From a bacterium (GTDB lineage Bacteria; Electryoneota; Electryoneia; Electryoneales; Electryoneaceae): a stretch of 64,000 bases of DNA. Made by a program: the position numbers and the translations under genes. Location of the stretch: NCBI GenBank assembly GCA_020444425.1, contig JAHLLB010000010.1, forward strand, positions 47,205 to 111,204. Direction: 5' to 3'. Positions 53,218-62,573 of the stretch are shown in pieces (the stretch's first letter is position 1; every line of letters starts with the position of its first letter). The notes beneath the pieces are model-generated. The model was not told the DNA's origin and ran no database searches. It worked only from the letters and a program-made list of their open reading frames with translations.

Positions 53218-54627
53218 GTGATCGTGTCGAAATCCGTCCAGTCCCGTCTCAGCCAATTGCCGAAGGTGGATGGCGTTCTCCAGCGCCCGGAACTGGGTGC
53301 GTGGGCGAAATCGCCGCTTGCGGCTGGTAAGGTTCGTGAACTGGTCGACGAAACGCGGCTGCTGGTGCTGGAGGATGAGAGCACGATCATCCCGGACGCC
53401 GCCGACCTCGCCCGGATGGCGCATGACGAGCTGGACAAGCGGTTCCGTTCCCCGCTCCGCCGGGTGTTGAATGGCACCGGCATCATCATCCACACCAATC
53501 TCGGGCGTGCGCCGATTAGCGAAGCGGCGATTGAGGCGATGAACGCCGTCGCCCGCGGTTACAGCACATTGGAATATGACCTCGACCGGGGACGGCGCGG
53601 TTCACGGCACAACCTCGTGCGTGAACACCTGCTCGCGTTGACCGGTGCGGAGGACGCGCTGGTCGCCAACAACAACGCCTCCGCGCTGTTGCTGGCGTTG
53701 ACCGCGCTCGCGAAACGGAAGGAAGTGCTGGTCAGCCGTGGCCAATTGGTCGAGATCGGCGGGTCGTTCCGCATTCCGGATATCTGCCGTGTCTCTGGGG
53801 CGAAACTGGTCGAGGTAGGTACAACCAACCGCACCCGGATCGGCGACTACGACAAAGCGATCTCAGCAAAGACCGGCGTGCTCTTGCGGGTACACCCTTC
53901 CAACTTCCGTGTCGTCGGCTTCACCGAGGAAGCTCAACTAGACGATCTGGTCAAGCTGGGCAAGAAACACAACCTGCCCGTTGTCGATGACCTTGGTAGC
54001 GGCGCGTTGGCGAACGTTTCTTCGGTCACCCGTCTCCCGCACGAACCGCTGGTATCGGAAAGTGTGGCGGCTGGAGCGGATGTCGTCACCTTCAGCGGTG
54101 ACAAGCTTCTCGGCGGTCCGCAGGCAGGTTTGGCGGTCGGAAAGTCGGCTTATATCAGCAAGATGCGCAAGCATCCGTTGATGCGAGCGGTACGTCCGGA
54201 CAAGCTGACCTTCGCCGCATTGACCGCAACCCTGCAGCAATACCTGACAGCGGATCACGTACAGGAATTGCCGATCTGGCGCATGTTCAGCCTCGGCGTA
54301 GTCGAGCTGGAAGCGTGGCTCGGCCCTGTGTTCACGGACGTTACAGCCGCAGCGAACGACGCAGGCCTTGAGGTTGAGATCGGCCGGTCGGTTTCCTACG
54401 CTGGCGGCGGCAGCCTGCCGGAAGAGGAAATGCCCAGCCGCGCGCTGATCTTCTCCGGGACGCAACGGCGCTTGAAGGATTTTCAGGACGGTCTCAGGCT
54501 CGCGGATGTCCCCTTGATCGGGTATCTTAAGGACAGGCGGTTCCATCTGGACGCCCGTACCCTGTCCATTGAATCCCCGGATGAGATCACGAAACTGCTG
54601 ATCGCCGGACTGGAGGAGTTGTCATGA
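53218..54627 (+). CDS. selA: L-seryl-tRNA(Sec) selenium transferase
   Basis: 469 residues from GTG 53218 (GTG 53224 is also possible). SelA markers: 'LNGTGIIIHTNLGRAP', 'YSTLEYDLDRGRRGSRH', 'VDDLGSGALANV', 'VTFSGDKLLGGPQAG' with the PLP Lys, and 'RPDKLTFAALTATL'. It turns Ser-tRNA(Sec) into Sec-tRNA(Sec) using selenophosphate. selB and selD are not in the window. The stop overlaps the next start (ATGA). Confidence 0.95.
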   Translation: MIVSKSVQSRLSQLPKVDGVLQRPELGAWAKSPLAAGKVRELVDETRLLVLEDESTIIPDAADLARMAHDELDKRFRSPLRRVLNGTGIIIHTNLGRAPISEAAIEAMNAVARGYSTLEYDLDRGRRGSRHNLVREHLLALTGAEDALVANNNASALLLALTALAKRKEVLVSRGQLVEIGGSFRIPDICRVSGAKLVEVGTTNRTRIGDYDKAISAKTGVLLRVHPSNFRVVGFTEEAQLDDLVKLGKKHNLPVVDDLGSGALANVSSVTRLPHEPLVSESVAAGADVVTFSGDKLLGGPQAGLAVGKSAYISKMRKHPLMRAVRPDKLTFAALTATLQQYLTADHVQELPIWRMFSLGVVELEAWLGPVFTDVTAAANDAGLEVEIGRSVSYAGGGSLPEEEMPSRALIFSGTQRRLKDFQDGLRLADVPLIGYLKDRRFHLDARTLSIESPDEITKLLIAGLEELS

Positions 54628-55994
54628 AGCGGACCCTTGCCATTCTGCTGCTGTTGCTGCTGCCGCTGACCCTCGGTCTGGCGCAGTTGGACAGCACCGC
54701 AACCGACACGGCTTCCAGCGAACCGGAACGTGTTTCACCCAGTCGCGGCCTGGTGCACCTGATGTTCATCGAAGGTGCGATTCACGCCGTGGTCAGCCAG
54801 TCTATCGAACGTGCGATTGAACGTGCGGACGATGCCGGCGCGCGGGCGTTGATCATCGAGATCGACACCCCGGGCGGCCTGCTCGAATCCACTCACGACA
54901 TCACCAAGACCATCCTCAACAGCCCGGTTCCGATTGTGGTCTATGTCGCACCCAATGGCGCGCGTGCCGGCTCGGCTGGTGTGTTCATCACCATGGCTGC
55001 GCATGTCGCCGCGATGGCTCCCTCTACAAACATCGGTGCGGCAACACCGGTCGGGATGGGTGACTCCCCCACGGCGACCGACACAACGGAAGCTGCTCAG
55101 TCGGACGCCGAGGCGATGCGCCGCAAGGTGACCAACGACGCCATCGCCAATGTCCGCGCGATGGCGGAAAAGCATGACCGCAACGCCGACTGGGCGGAGA
55201 AGGCCGTGCGGGAAGCGGCATCGATCACCGCGACGGAAGCGCTCGAGTTGAATGTGATCGAGTTCATCGCGGAGGATGTGGACGATCTGCTTGAGCAGAT
55301 GGACGGGATGATTGTTGAAGTTCCGGACGGCGAGGTCATCCTCGAGACGAAAGACGCGCGGGTCGATGAATTTGAGCCGACCTGGCGTGAGGATTTCCTC
55401 AACACGCTTGCCAATCCCAACTTGGCGTACATCCTGATGCTGATCGGGTTTTACGGCCTCATCTTCGAACTCTACAATCCGGGTGCGATCATTCCGGGCG
55501 TGGTCGGCGTGATCTGCCTGATCCTCGCGTTCTTTGCGCTGCAAACGTTGCCGATCAGTTGGGCAGGGCTGCTACTGATTGTGCTTGCGATAGTGCTCTT
55601 TGTGCTGGAGGTTTACGTGACCAGTTTCGGCTTTCTCACATTTGGCGGCGCGGTCTCGCTTGTGATCGGATCGGTGCTGCTGATTGACACCGATGTCCCG
55701 GACATGCGCGTGTCGTGGACGGTAATCGTGCCCACCGTGCTGGTCACCATCGCCTTCTTCACGTTCGCGCTGACGATGGCAATCAAGGTGCAGAAAAACA
55801 AGGTCACCACCGGCAAAGAAGGTTTGACCGGTGAACGCGGACGCGCGGTCGGCGACATCGCCCCCCGTGGCAAGGTCAAGATCGGCGGCGAATACTGGAA
55901 AGCGGAAACCGTCGGCGACGAGATCAAGGACGGTGACGAAATCGAGGTGGTTTCCGAGGATCGTCTGGTTGTGAAGGTGAAACGAGTGGGCTGA
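54624..55994 (+). CDS. NfeD-type membrane serine protease (long form)
   Basis: 456 residues: signal peptide, ClpP-like protease domain (40-240) with 'EIDTPGGLLEST', nucleophile Ser in 'GARAGSAGVFI' and a Lys in 'MRRKVTNDAIANV', then about four membrane helices and a C-terminal OB fold ('TGKEGLTGERGRAVGDIAP ... VVSEDRLVVKVKRV'). Long NfeD proteins cleave stomatin partners and affect membrane quality control. No stomatin gene is adjacent. It overlaps selA by 4 nt and ends 1 nt before comEC. Confidence 0.92.
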   Translation: MKRTLAILLLLLLPLTLGLAQLDSTATDTASSEPERVSPSRGLVHLMFIEGAIHAVVSQSIERAIERADDAGARALIIEIDTPGGLLESTHDITKTILNSPVPIVVYVAPNGARAGSAGVFITMAAHVAAMAPSTNIGAATPVGMGDSPTATDTTEAAQSDAEAMRRKVTNDAIANVRAMAEKHDRNADWAEKAVREAASITATEALELNVIEFIAEDVDDLLEQMDGMIVEVPDGEVILETKDARVDEFEPTWREDFLNTLANPNLAYILMLIGFYGLIFELYNPGAIIPGVVGVICLILAFFALQTLPISWAGLLLIVLAIVLFVLEVYVTSFGFLTFGGAVSLVIGSVLLIDTDVPDMRVSWTVIVPTVLVTIAFFTFALTMAIKVQKNKVTTGKEGLTGERGRAVGDIAPRGKVKIGGEYWKAETVGDEIKDGDEIEVVSEDRLVVKVKRVG

Positions 55995-55995
55995 G

Positions 55996-58350
55996 ATGAA
56001 CCCGCCGGGGCGTGCAACAATCATCGCGGCAGCCGTGTTTACCTTCGGCCTGCTGCTCGCTCCGGACCAGTCCCCTTCCCTGTGGCATCTGCTTCTCCCC
56101 GTTGGCGCGCTCGCGCTGGCGGGGATTTTTCTGCGTCTGCGCAATCGTGTCCCGCAGACACTTCCCTTCATCGCGCTGATGGTTGCGTTCTTTTCCGCCG
56201 GATGGTTGCTCGGCACTCCTCAACCCGCGCCGTCGATTCCAGAGGGTCGTGTCTGGGTTCAGGGCACAGTCCGCATCCCGATCGAACGCTATGACGACCG
56301 CCAGCGCTACCGTCTCAGCCTGCACCGCTGGTGGGCTGGCGATGCGGGTGGCGAACTTGACCTCGGTGCAGTGCTGTACCTGCCAGACTCGCTCGGGGTA
56401 AGCATGCAGCCGGGCGAAGAGGTCCGGTTGATCACACGGCTGGAACGTTTCCGTGGCCCACGCAACCCCGGCGACATCGACTGGCGCGGCTACTGGGCGA
56501 ACCGGGACGTCGAGGTGATGCTGCGGTCGGTACGTTTCGTCGAACCGTTGGGCGTGCAGCGCTTCTTCGGCGGTTGGACACGGCAAGTTGCCGGCGGCTG
56601 GCGAACCGGCATGGATACATTGATTCGAGAGTATCTCACCGAACCCGCGCAACCTCTCGCCCAGGCGTTGCTCATTGGCGACCGGTCCCACTGGGACGAA
56701 ACACTGCATGATCGCATTGCCATGTCAGGCCTGATGCACCTGTTTGCCATTTCGGGGCTGCACGTCGGCCTGATGGTGTTGATCGCGGTGAGCGCGTTGT
56801 CGGGATTGGGTTTCGGACCACGCATCACCTCGTTGCTGGCGTTGCCGCTGCTGTGGTTGCTGGTGCCGTTGACCGGCGCGAATCCGCCGGTGGTTCGTGC
56901 CGCGATTATCATCAGCGTCGCGGTGGTCGGACGAGCGTTACAGCGAAATGCCGATCCGTTCCACATCCTCGCGCTGGCCTATTTGCTGCTGCTGTTTCCG
57001 CGTCCGGGCGGCATTCACGATCCCGGCTTCCAGCTCAGTTTCGCCGGCGCGGCGGGTTCGTTGTACGCCGGGACGTACTTCCGTCACCTGCTCTCCCCAA
57101 CGAGGAAATACGCCAGATCCTTCCGCCGCTGGCTGCACCGCTGGTCGCGACGTTTGCTGCTCGCGTTTGTGGTCTCTCTTTACGCGTGGTTGTTCACCGC
57201 TCCGGTGCTGGTGGTGCATTTCGGCCGCATCGCGTTGCTCGGACCTGTCGCAACCCTGCCCGCGTTGGTGACGGTCACCCTCGCCCTGACCGCCGGTTGG
57301 GTCATGGTCGCGGTTGGCTGGTGGCCGTGGCTGGCAAGTGTCTTCGGTGCGTCGATGGATGTGTTGCTGCGTGCCACGAGCGGGCTGGCGGATCTCGCCA
57401 ACCTGCACCTGCCCTCGCTGGAATATTTGCCGGTCAGCGCGGCGGTGCTGGCGGGGTTGGTGCTGCTGGTGGTGCTGATCTCCACTCGCCGGATGGCGAC
57501 GCAACCGTTCAGCGGCTGGCTGCTGACGGGGCTGTTTGCGGCGGTGATTGTGGTTTACGGTTCCCTGTGGCTGCCGGATTCACGGGTCAAGCTGGCGGTA
57601 CTCGATGTCGGGCAGGGGGACGCGGTCCTGATCCGGTCCGGCACGCACGCGGTGCTGATCGACAGCGGACCGGAGTATTCGACAGCGGTCGCGGATCAGT
57701 TGCGGCGATTGGGAATCCGGGAGCTGGACCTGCTGCTGCTTTCGCACGGCGACGCCGACCACTGCGCGGCGGTGCCGGAACTACTGCACCAGGTCAAGGT
57801 GAACGCGGCGCTGGTCTCGCCGGTGACTTCGCGGGATCGGGCTGGCCAAAACGCGATACACGCTCTGCGAGAATCGGGCACCGATGTCCGGTTGGCGCAT
57901 GCGGGCTTGACCGTCTCCGGACCGTGGGGTGAGCTGCTGTGCATCTACCCACCGTCGCCGGAGATCGACCCCGAACTCCCGGATAACGCGCAGTCCCTGG
58001 TTTGGCTCTGGCATGCGGAGGAGGCAGACGCGGTCTTCGCCGGGGACGCGCCGGTCGAAGTCGAACATCAACTGCTGCGCACGTTGAGCCTGAACGAGGT
58101 GGAGCTACTGATGGCCGGACATCACGGCAGCCGGTCCTCGACCTCTCGCGAATGGCTGGCAACCCTGAACCCGCAGGTGGTTGCCATCTCCTGCGGCCGC
58201 AACAACCCGCACAACCACCCGTCGGCGGAGCTGCTCGAACGGCTGCATGAACAGGGCGCACATGTCTTGCGAACGGATCAGTCCGGCGCGATCCTGTTCG
58301 AGGTTCGGGACGGTGAGCTCGAGACCATTAACCATTCTCAGTGGTGGTAG
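55996..58350 (+). CDS. comEC: ComEC/Rec2 DNA uptake channel with metallo-beta-lactamase domain
   Basis: 784 residues. N-terminal helices, then the OB-like DUF4131 region ('WVQGTVRIPI', 'NPGDIDWRGYWANRDVEV'), the competence core 'LIGDRSHWDETLHDRIAMSGLMHLFAISGLHVGLMV' in two parts around residues 230-260, and a metallo-beta-lactamase end: 'LAVLDVGQGDAVLIRSG', 'LLSHGDADHCAAVPELL', 'LMAGHHGSRSST'. It should carry single-strand DNA through the inner membrane in transformation. No other competence genes are nearby. Confidence 0.94.
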   Translation: MNPPGRATIIAAAVFTFGLLLAPDQSPSLWHLLLPVGALALAGIFLRLRNRVPQTLPFIALMVAFFSAGWLLGTPQPAPSIPEGRVWVQGTVRIPIERYDDRQRYRLSLHRWWAGDAGGELDLGAVLYLPDSLGVSMQPGEEVRLITRLERFRGPRNPGDIDWRGYWANRDVEVMLRSVRFVEPLGVQRFFGGWTRQVAGGWRTGMDTLIREYLTEPAQPLAQALLIGDRSHWDETLHDRIAMSGLMHLFAISGLHVGLMVLIAVSALSGLGFGPRITSLLALPLLWLLVPLTGANPPVVRAAIIISVAVVGRALQRNADPFHILALAYLLLLFPRPGGIHDPGFQLSFAGAAGSLYAGTYFRHLLSPTRKYARSFRRWLHRWSRRLLLAFVVSLYAWLFTAPVLVVHFGRIALLGPVATLPALVTVTLALTAGWVMVAVGWWPWLASVFGASMDVLLRATSGLADLANLHLPSLEYLPVSAAVLAGLVLLVVLISTRRMATQPFSGWLLTGLFAAVIVVYGSLWLPDSRVKLAVLDVGQGDAVLIRSGTHAVLIDSGPEYSTAVADQLRRLGIRELDLLLLSHGDADHCAAVPELLHQVKVNAALVSPVTSRDRAGQNAIHALRESGTDVRLAHAGLTVSGPWGELLCIYPPSPEIDPELPDNAQSLVWLWHAEEADAVFAGDAPVEVEHQLLRTLSLNEVELLMAGHHGSRSSTSREWLATLNPQVVAISCGRNNPHNHPSAELLERLHEQGAHVLRTDQSGAILFEVRDGELETINHSQWW

Positions 58351-58365
58351 GAAAAGCGGTCTCTC

Positions 58366-58514
58366 GTCTCTTGTCCCTCGCCTCTCGTCCTTCGTGATCA
58401 TCGTACAGTTTCGGCATTCGTCTCTCAGTGTCATGGCTGTCGACTTTCGACTTTCGACTGGCAGACTCTGTACTTTCTTTCGACTGAGCACTCATAACTC
58501 ACAACTGTCTTTGC
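58366..58514. repeat. Heptad-periodic repeat tract after comEC
   Basis: Units CGTCTCT, TGTCCCT, CGCCTCT, CGTCCTT run in register, then a looser middle, then CGACTTT (twice), CGACTGG and ACTCATA / ACTCACA. The tract fills most of the gap between comEC and the hydrolase gene. Confidence 0.8.
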
Positions 58515-58518
58515 CGCC

Positions 58519-59382
58519 ATGCCTGACAACCTGATTTACATTCGCACCTCCCCCACCGTCGACCTGTGTGTCCGTTCGCAGCAGGGTCAGTACGACCTGC
58601 CGACCGTGCTCTTCATCCATGGTCTCGGCGACTCGTCCCTGTGCTGGAAATCGTTCTACCAGCGGGACGATCTGCTCGATTTCACCTTGCTCGCGCCCGA
58701 TCTGCCCGGGTATGGACGCACGCGTCTGTCCAAGGGTACTGGTGGCGGCATCGCGGCGCATGTCAAACACTTGCGCGCCTTGATCGAGGAGATTGTCGGC
58801 GGTCCATTGCTGGTCGTCGGTCATTCGCTGGGTGGGTTGATCGCAACCTACCTCGTGCGGGCCATTGAGCAGGCCGAGGCTAAACCGACCGAAGAAAAAG
58901 TACACGAACCGGTCCGTCTGCTGGGACTGATCAACGTTGAGGGCAACCTCACCGGCGCGGACGCGTTCATTTCCAGCCGTGCGACCAGGGCCGACCAGCG
59001 CGGCCACTTTGACGAATGGTACGAAGCGTTCGTCCGCACCAGTTACGAAGGCCTGTGGGCGGATGCGAATCCACACCTGAAGCATTATCCCGACTCGCTG
59101 CGCATGGCTGATCCGACGGCATTTCTCGCCGATTGTCACGAGATGGTGGCGTTGAAAACCCGCACCGACGGCGACAGCGGCGAGAATGAAGCAGGCGGCG
59201 AATACCTCAAGATCCGTTCGCCGAAACTCTACGTGTATGGCACCGAGTCGATCCCGCAGATCACGTTGGATTTCCTCGCGCGTAACGAGCTGAACAAGGT
59301 CGTCGTAGACGGAGCCGGACACTGGGCGATGCACGACGATCCGGACCGTTTTATCAATTTGCTACTGGAGTGGTTGCGATGA
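58519..59382 (+). CDS. Alpha/beta hydrolase
   Basis: 287 residues. 'VLFIHGLGDSSLCW' forms the oxyanion region, 'LVVGHSLGGLIATYL' the nucleophile elbow with Ser, and 'VVDGAGHWAMHDDP' the catalytic His near the end. No signal peptide. The substrate is unknown. Its TGA overlaps the methyltransferase ATG, so the two are a coupled pair. Confidence 0.9.
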   Translation: MPDNLIYIRTSPTVDLCVRSQQGQYDLPTVLFIHGLGDSSLCWKSFYQRDDLLDFTLLAPDLPGYGRTRLSKGTGGGIAAHVKHLRALIEEIVGGPLLVVGHSLGGLIATYLVRAIEQAEAKPTEEKVHEPVRLLGLINVEGNLTGADAFISSRATRADQRGHFDEWYEAFVRTSYEGLWADANPHLKHYPDSLRMADPTAFLADCHEMVALKTRTDGDSGENEAGGEYLKIRSPKLYVYGTESIPQITLDFLARNELNKVVVDGAGHWAMHDDPDRFINLLLEWLR

Positions 59383-60179
59383 GTGTGGACCCGACACCGT
59401 GGAAACCGGACACCTCCAACCGTCCCGAAATGCGGGTGATTTTCGAGATGTTTCGCGTGCTGCCACGTCAGGGTCCGGGCAGTGATGAGCACACGTTACG
59501 TGCCTGGTCGCTGCTCAAAAACCTTCCAAGCCGGCCTGAGATTCTGAATGTTGGCTGTGGCACCGGCGGTGACGCGCTCGCCATCGCCCGCAATCATGAT
59601 GTTCGCACCACCTGCATCGACATTGACCAGCCAAGCCTGGATGTCCTCGCCCAGCGGGCGGCGGAAGAAGGCATCCCGGAACGGATCACCCCTATCAACC
59701 AGACGCTCACCGATCTCAGCCGGTTCGCGGATCGCAGCTTCGACGTGATCTGGGCGGAAGGATCGATCTTCATCTACGGCTTTACCAAGGCGCTGCTGAA
59801 CTGGAAACGGTTGCTTCGACCCGGCGGCTACTTTGTGATCTCAGATGTGGTCTGGACCGTGGATAACCCGCCCCGGGAAGCGGTCGACTTCTGGAACGTT
59901 GGCTATCCGGACCTGCAATCTGTCGAGGAACGAATCAGCTTGATCCAAGATGCCGGTTATGAGCTGATCGATCATTTTTCACTGCCGGAACGCTGTTGGT
60001 GGGATGTGTGCTACACACCGTTGGAAAACAACCTGCCGACGTTGAGGGAAAAATACCGTGATGACACCGACGCACTGCTGGAAATCGAGGAAGCTCAGGC
60101 TGAGATCGACCTGTTTCGTAAATACTCCGACTCGTACGGGTACGAGTTCTTCGTGATGCACGACCGTCTGGCAATTTGA
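59379..60179 (+). CDS. Class I SAM-dependent methyltransferase
   Basis: 266 residues from ATG 59379 (in an ATGA overlap). Motif I is 'ILNVGCGTGGDALAIA', the acidic end of strand 2 is 'TTCIDIDQPSLD', and 'FDVIWAEGSIFIYGF' is motif IV-like; 'WKRLLRPGGYFVISDVVW' follows. It looks like a small-molecule methyltransferase; the substrate is unknown and may relate to the coupled hydrolase. Confidence 0.9.
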   Translation: MSVDPTPWKPDTSNRPEMRVIFEMFRVLPRQGPGSDEHTLRAWSLLKNLPSRPEILNVGCGTGGDALAIARNHDVRTTCIDIDQPSLDVLAQRAAEEGIPERITPINQTLTDLSRFADRSFDVIWAEGSIFIYGFTKALLNWKRLLRPGGYFVISDVVWTVDNPPREAVDFWNVGYPDLQSVEERISLIQDAGYELIDHFSLPERCWWDVCYTPLENNLPTLREKYRDDTDALLEIEEAQAEIDLFRKYSDSYGYEFFVMHDRLAI

Positions 60180-60267
60180 TTTCCGCTCTCTCCTCGGCTC
60201 ATTTCCCCTGAGAGCATACTATCTTAGCTGAAACTCGATTTTCACGAAAGAACGTGCGGAGAATCGC

Positions 60268-60876
60268 ATGGAAGAAACTGGCCTGGTCGTATCCCCGAAT
60301 CAGATCCAAAGCCGGCTGTTCGTAATTCGAGGATCTCGCGTCATCATCGACCGGGATCTTGCGGAACTGTACGGTGTCCAGACCCGTCGTCTCAACGAGC
60401 AGATGCGTCGGAACGAACAGCGTTTCCCCGCAGATTTTGTCTTCCGGTTGACAGCCGAGGAAAAAGCGGCAGTTCTCGAGGTTGCTGAACACCTTCAGCC
60501 GCTGAAGTATTCGCGTTCGCTACCGTTGGCTTACACGGAACGCGGGGCGTTGATGGCGGCGACGGTGCTCGACTCGGAACCCGCCGAGGACGCGATGGTG
60601 ATGATGATCCGCTCGTTCGTGCAGATGCGTGACCAAGCATTGTCCACCAATGAACTGACCTCCGGCCTGCAATTCCTCAATCAACGAATGGAACGCACCG
60701 AAAAACAGCAGATCCTGTTGCTCACCATGATCAAGGACATTTTATCTCCACCGAAAGAGGTTCCCGTACCGAAGAAACGGCGGATCGGATTTGGTGTTGA
60801 GGATGAACCGGTAGTGGAAACACAGGAACAAGCGGTAGCCGATCAGGAAACGCCTGATCAGAAGCCGTCAGAATAG
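60268..60876 (+). CDS. ORF6N-domain protein (KilA-N/antirepressor-like)
   Basis: 202 residues. The ORF6N domain covers about residues 10-115: 'RLFVIRGSRVIIDRDLAELYGVQTRRLNEQMRRN', 'RFPADFVFRL', 'LPLAYTERGALMAATVL'. The rest is helical with a charged tail. Such DNA-binding proteins come from phages and mobile elements but are also fixed in many chromosomes. No phage genes adjoin it. It has its own terminator. Confidence 0.9.
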   Translation: MEETGLVVSPNQIQSRLFVIRGSRVIIDRDLAELYGVQTRRLNEQMRRNEQRFPADFVFRLTAEEKAAVLEVAEHLQPLKYSRSLPLAYTERGALMAATVLDSEPAEDAMVMMIRSFVQMRDQALSTNELTSGLQFLNQRMERTEKQQILLLTMIKDILSPPKEVPVPKKRRIGFGVEDEPVVETQEQAVADQETPDQKPSE

Positions 60877-60907
60877 CAACGATCCGCAACGTGTATAGAA
60901 CAAATCG

Positions 60908-60945
60908 GGGGCGCGTTCAATCGAATGCGCCCCAGTTGTTTTTCT
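60908..60945 (+). terminator. Intrinsic terminator of the ORF6N gene
   Basis: GGGGCGC (60908-60914) pairs with GCGCCCC (60927-60933), followed by AGTTGTTTTTCTC. It lies between convergent genes, just before a heptad tract. Confidence 0.85.
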
Positions 60946-60947
60946 CA

Positions 60948-60975
60948 CCACTCAAGACTCAGGACTCAGGACTGT
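60948..60975. repeat. Short heptad-periodic repeat tract
   Basis: Four units in register: AAGACTC, AGGACTC, AGGACTG preceded by a CACCACTC half. It sits between the ORF6N terminator and the end of gatD. Confidence 0.65.
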
Positions 60976-60981
60976 CCTTCA

Positions 60982-62448
60982 TCACACCTGATGATACTTG
61001 AAGTAGTCCTCGAGTTCCGGCAGGCCGCCCTGGAAGACGAGGTAGCCGTCGAACGGTTCCCGTTCCGTGATCTCGCCGTTCACCGGGGTCGTCATCATGC
61101 GTCTCACCTCGGCGGGCTCCTGTGTCTGACCGAGCACCCAGCCGAGTTTCACGTACGCCACTTCCGGCAGCATGTTCGCCAGCGGAGTGACGCCGATTTC
61201 CATGATGTCACGGCCGGTGTCGTACACGTACATCTGGACATAGCCCCAGAGCGTCTGTACGGTCATGAAGATATGTACCCCGGCTTTCACCGCTCGGCGC
61301 AACGCCGGGAACAGCGGCCGGTTGACATGACCGAGGCCGGTACCGGCAATAACAATTCCCTTGTAGCCGGCGTCCACCATGGCATCGACAATGTCCGCCT
61401 GCATGTTCGGGTAGTACCAGAGCAGCGTGACTTTTTCCTCGAACGCGGTGTTCAGGACCGGCTTGCGGCTCATGTCACGGTGGATGAACGCGTCTTCTTC
61501 CTTGATCGGCACGAAACCGTCCTGGCTCACGCGCGCAATCGGGGTATCGCTCAACGTGCGGAAGGTGCTGCGGTAGGACGAGTGCATCTTGCGCACCCGT
61601 GTCCCGCGATGCAGCAGACCGTAACTGTCTGAGGTCGGGCCGTACATGCAGACCATAACCTCACCGAAGTCTCCCTCGGCGGCGGTTTTCACCGCACGCA
61701 GCAGGTTAAAGGCAGCATCCGAGGAGGGCCGGTCGGACGAACGTTGCGATCCCACCACCACCACCGGGCACGGCAGATTCTGCACCATGAACGTGAGCGC
61801 CGCAGCAGTGTAGTGCATGGTGTCGGTGCCGTGTCCGACGACGACGCCGTTCACGTTACCCGTTTCGATCTCCGCCGCCACCGCTTCGGCGACCTTCTTC
61901 CAGTGCATCGGGCCGATGTTTTCGCTGAACTCGCCGAAAATCTTCTTCGTGTTCATGTTCGCGATGTCGGCCAACTCCGGAACCGCGCCGTAAAGTTCGC
62001 CCGGACTGAACGCTGGAATCACCGCGCCGGTGCGGTAATCGAGACGGCTGGCGATGGTACCGCCGGTGCCGAGCAGGATCACATTCGGCTTGACCGGATC
62101 CTTTGGAAATTCCTTCTCCGGGATCTTGTAATTCGCCTTGCGGTAGCCGAGCACTTCGATGTGCTGGATCGACTCAGACTTGATGCCGACGTTGTAGCCG
62201 TTGTACGTCAGCTTCATCACCAGGTGCTTGTCGTCGGCGGTTTCACTGCGCGGCAGCAGAATGCCGACAAAGTCGCCCTGATCGGTGGTCGCCTTGACTT
62301 CGCACCACACCCGTGCGCCGGTTGCTTCCAGCACCGCCCGGCTGTAGCCACGGTAGCCCTTGTAGTCTTCCGCCGGGTCCAAGTCCGGGAGGGTGACACC
62401 CTCGACCACCGAACCGGTCGCCTTGATCTCGAACGTCGTTTCGTTCAT
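60982..62448 (-). CDS. gatD: GatD-like Glu-tRNA(Gln) amidotransferase subunit D / asparaginase
   Basis: 488 residues from ATG 62448; 16 further in-frame codons upstream lack family sense. After an N-terminal domain of about 120 residues ('GARVWCEVKATT', 'GILLPRSE', 'LVMKLTYNGYNVGI') comes an L-asparaginase core with 'ILLGTGGTIASRLDYRTG', 'VVVGHGTDTMHYTAAAL' and 'VVVGSQRSSDRPSSD'. The front domain is the hallmark of GatD, which in archaea works with GatE to make Gln-tRNA(Gln). GatE is not in the window. In a bacterium it could be a transferred gene or a specialised asparaginase. Confidence 0.85.
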   Translation of the reverse strand: MNETTFEIKATGSVVEGVTLPDLDPAEDYKGYRGYSRAVLEATGARVWCEVKATTDQGDFVGILLPRSETADDKHLVMKLTYNGYNVGIKSESIQHIEVLGYRKANYKIPEKEFPKDPVKPNVILLGTGGTIASRLDYRTGAVIPAFSPGELYGAVPELADIANMNTKKIFGEFSENIGPMHWKKVAEAVAAEIETGNVNGVVVGHGTDTMHYTAAALTFMVQNLPCPVVVVGSQRSSDRPSSDAAFNLLRAVKTAAEGDFGEVMVCMYGPTSDSYGLLHRGTRVRKMHSSYRSTFRTLSDTPIARVSQDGFVPIKEEDAFIHRDMSRKPVLNTAFEEKVTLLWYYPNMQADIVDAMVDAGYKGIVIAGTGLGHVNRPLFPALRRAVKAGVHIFMTVQTLWGYVQMYVYDTGRDIMEIGVTPLANMLPEVAYVKLGWVLGQTQEPAEVRRMMTTPVNGEITEREPFDGYLVFQGGLPELEDYFKYHQV

Positions 62449-62530
62449 CGTCGTCTCAATGGGATTTCGGTTGCAGAGGCGGTAACGTACGCGCATCCGT
62501 GCAAACTCGCAAACGCCTCCAGAATCCGAG

Positions 62531-62559
62531 TTGCGCGTCTGGATACGGCACGGTACATT
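62531..62559 (+). promoter_or_regulatory. Sigma-70-like promoter of the half-tRNA element
   Basis: TTGCGC (62531-62536) and TACATT (62554-62559) are 17 bp apart, and the tRNA-like sequence starts 14 nt later, as for a tRNA gene promoter. Confidence 0.55.
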
Positions 62560-62573
62560 TGTGTCTCGTTACT

